From Sinonovacula constricta (lineage: Eukaryota > Mollusca > Bivalvia > Cardiida > Solecurtidae), in assembly GCA_007844125.1 (NCBI GenBank), contig CM017573.1, positions 620,001-684,000 of the forward strand: a stretch of 64,000 nt of DNA. The letters run 5' to 3'. Shown here in pieces: positions 54,301 through 63,300 of the stretch (the stretch's first letter is position 1; each line of letters starts with the position of its first letter). Under the pieces are notes generated by a model. It saw only the letters and a program-made list of their open reading frames with translations. It made no database searches and was not told the DNA's origin. Both the position numbers and the translations under genes were made by a program.

Positions 54301-57300
54301 CATACTTTTTTATACACAATACAACTGTATTATTATGCAGGATCAATTCTTCGTGCTTCTACAATTCAGTTTTCTCATAACTATTGATGCTGTTGTAAGC
54401 AACATGATCCTAACGTGGGATGCACACTGTTTGCTGATAGACTGAAAACATTGGCCATTGAGTAGTGAGCAAATATATGTGCAAAGAGATTAAAGAATGT
54501 TGCCTGATAAGTGATATTAACATATTTAAAAAGTTTACCTTTTAAAACAAAAATACTTACTGGTACCAGTAATATATTGATGTTTCAATATTCTTGACAG
54601 AGAACAGCAATAACGATGAAGGCAACATTCACTTAGAAGACAGAGGACCAGAATTTATCCAGCCACCACCCTTCACAGTTGACGGTTGCCTTGGAAACTA
54701 GTGTCAAAGTGACTTGTGAGGTTGATGGTGAACCCCTACCATCAGTGCAGTGGTACTTCGGAATCAGCCAAACTAAGACACGGTTCCAAATATAAGGTTT
54801 TTATGGACATGTTTATTCTTTATTTATTAACAGGTAAAGCTCATACAGTAAGCCATAATTGTATACTGCCTCTGGTAGCACAGTAGGCATACTGCTTAGC
54901 CACGAGTAGAAGGTTCTGGTCCAATTTAATACAATAACTTATTTGAAATTGTAAAAGATGGAAGTTTTTAGCTTCTTTTATATGCTTCCTGAAGTGGGAG
55001 CATACTGTCACTGCTACGTCTGTAGATCTTTGTGTCTAAATGTATTTGTCATAATTTTGTTCAGAGCATATCTCAATAGTTGTTGTACATCTTGACTTCA
55101 AACTGAGAAGTTTGATAGAGGTTCTGTGCCCTAGAACACTAACTCTACTTATTTGAATGTTAAGGGTATAGTTATAGTTATCTACCTTTATTTATTCTTC
55201 TTGTCCTCACTAAAAAGAAGGAAAAAAAGGAGAAAAACAACAACAACAACATGAAACTACTCAAACTCAATGGATTCACTTCAAACTTCCCATATATGTA
55301 GTTTATCATGAGTAGAAGTGCTGTGCACAACAACTCTACTTACATTAGTTTTGTGTTATCTCCCTTAGATTATTGTCATTGTTGTATTTAGATTTTGACT
55401 GGCTTATCCTTTTGTGTCCAAAATCCGATTTGAAGAGCCTAAGCTAGTTCTGTCAGTTTATTGTACTGTGTTGCTAGCTGTCCAACCTTAACTTTGAATG
55501 AAATACCTTAAATATATGTTACATTTAAGTTATTGTACCAGTCATGACATCTGTACATTCAAAATAAAAATGAGTTACATGTCCATAGATTTATTTTCTT
55601 AAGAAATTCTAGGTCCTAACTTATTTTTATAGTTCTGGAATATCATTTTTCTAGTTCCAATCGCAACCACATATTTTAAAAGAAAGATATTTTTGTTTAT
55701 CTTCAGACTACAAGTGTTGGACAACAGCATACACTTGAGATCACAGATGTGACCTTGAAAGATAGTGGCCAGTATACCTGCACCCTAGCAAACCCAGTAG
55801 GCAGGGTCAGCTCTGTTAGTACGGTAACGGTTGTCAAGGAAGCTCCGCCTACCAATCTTCCAATAGGATCAGCAGAAGCAGATTTAAGTGAGATTACTCA
55901 AAAGTCAAGTGAGAAATGTTCCAGTGGAAATGGGTATAGTTCAAGTGATAGTATTAAAATTTTAAGTGGACCAAGATTGAATTCAGGTGCAACAGTAGGA
56001 ACATCAGATGAATTGATTTCAAGTGACCAGGAAACAATTGTAAGAGACAAAGCAATAACATTTAGTGCCAGTCAATCACATTCCAGTGCAAGTGAAGACA
56101 AATCTGAAAGTCACAATTCAACGGCAGAGAAACAAAACATCTCCACAGTCAGTAATAAATCTACCCCAGATGCAGGTGTTATAAAATCAAGTGAACTTAT
56201 TTCAACTTCAGATGAGCAAAATTCAAGTGCCATTAACTTTAATTCAGGTAGCACCTATCATAATTCAAGTGCAAATTTAAGTGCAACATCAGAAGGAAGT
56301 GTATCTTATAAAACAATAGTAGCAGCTATATCACCAGTTACAAGACAATCTCTTGCAGCAAGTTTTTTCTCAGCTCGGACTAACTTCTCAGAAAGTGTTA
56401 CAGTACAGATCACACCAAAATCTTCAGTTTCCACTGAGAAGCTACCATCTGCATCAGCTGGATCTGCAGTTTCAGAAAATAGTTCACTCAGAAGAGCAGC
56501 TTCGTTAGAAAATTCACCTGTACTAACAGGAAATAGTTCTGTTAAACTAAGTGGAGAAACTGCATCAGGTGATTCACCTGAACTTAGCTCCAAAAGTGAA
56601 GAGAGAAACAAATCAGTGTTGAGTGAAAATGGAGTTGGGCTGAAAAGGAATGTTTCTTCAGATGAACTCATAACAGATTTCAGATCTGTCCTAAAAGGAA
56701 GGTATATCAGTAATTGTTTATACTTAACTGCATGCAACTAACTCTATCTTCCACCAAGTCTAGAGGCATTCATGGCCTAGTCGGTACGGTTGCCAGTTTG
56801 TACCACTTTTGACTTCATGGTCCCTCAATGTATTGGTTTGAATCCTGCTCAGGGCAAAATTTTCATGTGCATTTTTTCAGCTTAACTGCAATGGGCCCTT
56901 GGTTCTACATAGACATTTGTCTTGGTGACTTTCTTGACCAGCTGAAAATACATGTATAATGATGCAATGTATCACAAAAAAAAATTACAATATACTTCCA
57001 CGTTCTCATGCTCACTTAGTTAATTTTAGATTTCTCTGTCCCTCATTACAGAGTAATTTTAATTCCTACTTAGTTAATTAGTTGTCATTGATGATGTCAG
57101 TTTATTTTGTATTTTATTTTTTCAGCTACCAACATGCTAAATGATGAGATTTAAATTCAGTCTATCATCTTGTGGTTCTTTAAACTATTTACAGTAAACA
57201 TGGTGGACTTCATGCTGACCAGCGGTGTTGGGAGAATTTTTTTCCAAGTTTATTAAGTCATATCAGTCCTTATACTGGTAGATGTACAAAGTTTGGGGCG

Positions 57301-60300
57301 CCCGTGGCGTAGTGATAAAGTTGCCAATTTGTAATTCCTCTGACTGCTTAGCCTCTCACTGTGTGGGTTCGAGTCTTGTTAGGGGCGAAGGGCTTAATGT
57401 GAGAAGGTCTTCCCGCTGACTTGTGGTGCGCCGGTAGTTCTACCTAGATATGTGTCTGGTGTCTTCCTCCACCAAAATGCTGGACGTTGCTATAATGATC
57501 ATAAATGGTAGCTGCAATGTATTTCAAAACCAAAACAAAACATTGTACAAAGTAGTCTCTGAAGTTTTAGCATGATGTTTGAGAGGGTTATGGAGTCATA
57601 AAAATAAAAACTACTTGAATTTTCTCTAATGTTAAATAAAATTTATCAAAACAGTAATAACCTGGTGTCATGAGGTTGATTATGTTTTTTTATAAATGTT
57701 AAGGTCATTCCTAACATAAACCTTTAAGAATTAGGCAAAATTTAAATGATTTTGTTGAAATATGGAGCTCTTGACTGTACATATAAGAACACAGTTATTG
57801 CTAAGTAGATTGTTTCTTACTTTGTTTTGTTCTAAGAGTTTTTTTTATTCAACCCCATAATTTTCATTTTATTTCAGGTCAAAAGATAAAGGCACAGCTA
57901 ACCACACATCTCCCAAGTGTGACAGAACACCACCTCAGTTACCACAAGTCTCAAAAAGACCAAACAAATTCTCAACTCCAGAACAATATCAACCTGAGTC
58001 AATCAACAACTTCCTCCACTTTCTCCAACACAGACTCAATATTTGTCAAAAGCTCACTGAAAAACCAAAAGGATCTATCAGCACAATTTAAGCCAGGAGA
58101 GCTTAATAAATCTGAAAACAGATTTCTAAAATCTGAATTGAGATCCAATTAAATCTGAAATAAAACCATCAAGCTCTTCACCCCTGACAGCTTCATTGTC
58201 AATTGAGAATTCCAGATTCAGTGAGAGGTCTGATGCAAATGCTGATGCTGCTTTTGGTAAATCAGTTTTAACTTCTTCACATTCTGCTAAAAAAACAGTC
58301 AAACCATTTGAATCATCTACAGAAGTATTTGACACTCCTAAATCTAGAAAATCATTTGAAAAGTCATCAAATGATGTCAGTCGAACATCAGTTGCTTCTG
58401 CTGAAGTATTTGGTGTAAAGCTCAAACCTGGTGTCAGATCTGACCAAGACTCATTGGACAGAAGTTGTGAAAAACGAAATACTTCTGATGAAAAACTTGT
58501 CCAAACACCAAAAACTGCAGACAGACTTGATAATCCTACTTCTGCTGCTGGTAAATTTGGAGTGATTTTGAAATCAGGTGAGACAGTTGAAAGTATTCTT
58601 GTTAAACCTAGTAGAACATCAAATGCTTCTGACTTTTCAACAGTTAAAACGCCGAAGAACAGCAAGGTTAATCCAAAATTTGTTGAAAAGAAAGTAGAAG
58701 GTCAAACAGATTTCCGATGTGTTTTGAAAACCACTGGAGGAAAGATAGAAGACAAGATTAAACCTAAAGGAAAAGGTTTAGATACGAAAGGTTCTGTATT
58801 AGGTCAGAGTAGTATAAGAAGTCGGGCTTTAAAGCAAGACAAGCAACTTAGTTTGTCTCAGAAAAGACAACTTTTTGAAAAGGAGAAAACACAGTCAAAA
58901 GCATCAAGTATTACTAATAGCAACACAAAGTCTGAAATTGTAAAAGTTGGAAAGCTTAATACTGTGCAACAGTTTGAGAAAAAGCAGCCAAGTGAAAAAG
59001 AAACAGTAACAGATTATTTTAATGTTTTGAAGTCTAAGAATCAAAGTAATAAGGTAGAGAAAGGAAGCAATGAAAGAAGTGTGAAAAGGGATTTTTTAAA
59101 ATCACTGCCATCAAACATTGAACATGAACGAGGGTCATCTCCTGGGAGGATTGGACTAAAGTTGGATATTCCTGTGAGAAACAGGTCAGAAGAACTAATG
59201 AAACTAAGTGGCGTAGATAAGGCTAATGAAGATATAATAAGTAAAACAACTGGTGCTAATTCCTTGAAGAAAACAGGTGCAAGTTCAGTTAACAAACTGG
59301 TGTCGAAACTAGAAACAAACCAGGTAACAGCTCCAGTTCCAGTAAAGTCAACTATTGAGAGAATCTCAAGAATTGTACACAAAATGGATGATACAGGAAA
59401 GGAAGAGTTTGATAAAGGAAAAACAGAATTTGGAAATAGAAATTTGATGGATATTACTAAAGACAGCAAAAACGCAATTTGTTCAAATGTAGTAGCTGAT
59501 GAAGTTGAAAATGCAGGGTTCACAGAGAAAGAAGTGAAGAAAGTGAAACCTATTGTGGATGATGTTGAGAAAGAGGATGAAAATGAGCCAAAAGAAAACA
59601 GTGATACAAGAATAAGGGGGTTAAGTGACGACACAGATGTGGTTAATTATGAAAAGACACCGGAAGGCCCCACAACAGCAGATAACTTAGATGGTTTGTG
59701 TGTATCAAAGATGCCAAATGAAACAGCAGAGCTGGTAAATGAAGAGCAGGATATTGCTGAAGAGGTTCCTGTCATGGGTAAAGGTCTGGAGAACACATGT
59801 GTTGAATATGGGAGAGCTGTGACACTGGAATGTGAAGTTACTGGTCCACCAGATACTGAGATTTTATGGATGGTTAATAATACAAAAATAAAGGTAAGTT
59901 TATTAGGTGTATCGTCCCACAAAAAAAATTTCAATTATCAGAAGCCGGTCTTCAGTGGGATATTTCAGGCTGCCTTCAGTTTTACAGCATGATAAGAATA
60001 CTGGACTTGAGTCAGTATATCACACCAAGTCACATTATAACTACTGTAGAGCAACCAATTGTAAAATGACCTGCATCATAAGACATCAGTGGATTGTCTC
60101 CCCTGAATACTCCTAAAATGCAAGTAGGACTTTCTGTTTAATTTCCTTTGTTTTTGTATGTTGACTTTTGTGATTGTATTGTGATACAGATATCAACATC
60201 ATTAACAAACATGTCAATTTTCTTGTTTAAAGGACATATTTCTATAAATGAATTTAAAGCTCATGTTCATGCAAAAGTAACAAATGTCACAGTGTGTAAT

Positions 60301-63300
60301 GAATAGGCGATAACATCCATTGATTCCAAATAAAAGGACATACTATTATCTAACAAGCAAGACAATTTTCATGTCACCATTATTTCCCATTGCTTGTTTC
60401 TAAGTAAGGGACCTAGATGTATTTCACTATTTACATTAAAGTGTTGCTTGATGTCATAGGACATTGTTGTATCAGTGTTATATAACCGATAATAGTTATA
60501 GGGCAACACCTTTAAGAATAGATTCATAATAGTAAGTCAAGAAAAATGTATTACTTGGCTTAATATTTCTATGATATATATTTACGTTCCAAATAGTATG
60601 TGTAGCTTTGAGCCTGAAGTGGAGCCAGTACTTCCAGCTAACCTACAGTGTCGGTGGTTCTACTGGGACAGAAGTGTGGGGTTTACTCCATCAATAATTA
60701 GCTGGATGTGACCAACATGACAATAATTGTGTTTGTGTGATGTAACAAAAACTTAAAAAGAGGACTTGACTAGGACCAATATCTCTTGGTCAGTAAAGGA
60801 ACAGAACTCTTACCCTTCAATCCAGAGAATATATATATAACAATATATACAATATATACAATATAGCCAATGCACCTCCTGTTATATTTTCTCATTACTG
60901 CTTTTTAATACACTATATTTTTTTCTTACAAACATTACTATTTCCAGCCATCCAAGTACTTCCAGATGACCTATGATGCCTGTGTGGCCAGGTTAATGAT
61001 TGCAGAGGCATTTTCTGAGGATGAGGGCGAGTATAAATGTACTGCCTCTAACAGCAATGGGTCAACCAGTACATCCTGCAGGCTGAAGGTGCAAGGTAAG
61101 TGTTAAGGTCAACATGTCTAAGGGTCAAAGTTCATGACATGTCATTTTTTTATTATTAATCAAAATTCATTGATCAGATACTGGAATAGAAATAGAATGA
61201 AAGCCAGTTTTTTTTATTTGTCGCTTATACTAAAATTAGTGATCTCTAGTAACACCTGTTGTCCAAACCAAGGATAAGTAAATTTCTCTTGACATGTCGA
61301 TTCAAACTCAGTGCCCCAAATTTTATTCATTAATGCAATTTTATTACATATGTCTGTGTGCATATGTCATTATTTTTATCTGTACTGCTTTGCATTATTT
61401 AGTCCTAACATTAGCATTTCAGCTAAATTATTATTCTTTAGTAGATTTGCCTTGGTGGAAATATATATTAAAGATATATGCATAACCAATAAAGGTAACC
61501 ATGTTTACTCAAGTATGCTGGATGAGATACGACTGATGGATTCATTTTAAATTACCATATGTCACAATGAAGGGGCTTTTGCAAATTGAACCAATATGTA
61601 CATTAAAATCACATAAAATGTATTTATTGAATTGAGTGTATGTCACACCTGTGATATTTTTATCTATCACTTCCCCTGTGCTTTGTTTGTATACGTATAT
61701 GTTTTCATTGTTCCATTGTAGTTTAATGACATTTGTTTATTTATACAAACTTGCTGCCAAATACTTACAATGTATGTTTAATCTTCACTTGTTGTATAAA
61801 GTTATAGTCTGTGATTTATTTTTTTTTTATTTGCCTTGAAATATAAGCATTCTTCAAAAACAAGTATTTCCGATGGTGCAAAATCCTCACTTTTTTAACG
61901 TTTTTGAACCAGAGATAAACTGACATGCTTATGATGGTCAAAATGAAATTGAGTAAATGTGATGTGACTGTAAAAAGTTGATTATTAATTCTTGTTAGTA
62001 TAATACAAAAAATATCATTCCATCTTGGAAGCCTACTCTATATAAGTATGTACTTTCTAAACTGATGAAAACCTTGAGAACAATTATAATTTGCTTTAAA
62101 CTAAATATTGAACTTAAACTCTTTTTATTGTTTCACATCTACTTGCCACCATGCAAATATTTTATTTTTTTACAGAACGATCAGTCATGCCCAGAAAGTT
62201 GAACAGATTGAAGAACCTTTCTCCCCAATAGCCACACCTCCAAAGATTTACAACATTTCTCCGTCGGAGTTTTGTATCTTAGAGGGCTCTGTCATCGAAT
62301 TCAAGGCTTCCTACACGTCAGTCCCTCAGGGCACTGTTACCTGGAGTCGGAATCGAGAGAAGCTTACTTCTGGTATGTTAACTTGGAAGGCATAGATGTT
62401 TGAAGGTTAAGTAACAAATAAATATGAAAAATATCTCATATTTTTGGTTTAATAAAGATAAGATGAAGATGAAAAAAGTGTTTAAAAGACATTAAACAAA
62501 TAGATGTATTAATTACAACTTTTTAGTTTGTTTAATCAAAGGTTGGATTACACTGACTGCATTACAACTGTATATATAATTTTGCAACATTAAGCACATA
62601 TTAAATCAACTTGGTAATAGTTGGTCTTGCCTACATCTGTTAGGTTGGGAGATTTAAGTTTTAAAGATGGCAATCAACAGTTTGTTTATATATAAAACTA
62701 TATATATTAATACATGCATGGCATGACATGTGATGCGATGCGTGTATGTAATGTATGTATGTTATGTATGTCAACTTAAATATTTATGTGTTTGAAGATT
62801 GGATGGAAAGGACAAATAAATTAATACATTACACTTTAGCAACATGTAGCATATTTAAAACAGTTCTTTTAGGTTGGGAGATTCAAGTTTTGATAGTTGG
62901 GGTCAAACACACCACCTCTGACTTCGTGGGAGATTCAAGTTTTGATTGTTGGGGTCAGACACACCACCTCTGACTTTGTGGGAGATTCAAGTTTTGATTG
63001 TTGGGGTCAGACACACCACCTCTGACTTCGTGGGAGATTCAAGTTTTGATTGTTGGGGTCAAACACACCACCTCTAACTTCGTGGGAGATTCAAGTTTTG
63101 ATTGTTGGGGTCAAACACACCACCTCTGACTCCATCAAATCCCTAACCAGAATATATCTCTGTTTCTATTCCAGGGGATCGCATCAAGATTGATACCAGT
63201 GACCATTTCAGTACACTAACCTTGACCAACATACAGCCCTGCGATAGTGGACGTTACAATGTTGTTGTCATGAATGATCTTGGCACAGACGCATCATTTG

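Larger units (their letters stand above)
41890..54600 (+). other. MYLK intron (12.7 kb) and its contents
   Basis: Contains SINE A (41916; 45970 inverted; a decayed inverted copy at 43255-43530), a 30-bp array (42222-42371), an inverted SINE B fragment (about 42400-42520), a 64-bp triplet repeat (43791-43985), SINE C (44490 inverted; 50412), SINE B full or partial copies (44950-45090, 46283, 47430-47590, 48485-48655, 51078-51290, 53361), a 24/27-bp array (49030-50044), the 48-bp Thr-codon array (51520-52140) and repeat E (54130). 42530-43250, 45100-45960, 46520-47420 and 52150-53350 show nothing organised. Confidence 0.6.

Noticed and set aside
56306..59934. Minus-strand frames opposite the MYLK linker exons (up to 197 codons)
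   Set aside because: Antisense shadows of Ser/Lys-rich coding sequence; no splice signals or domains of their own.
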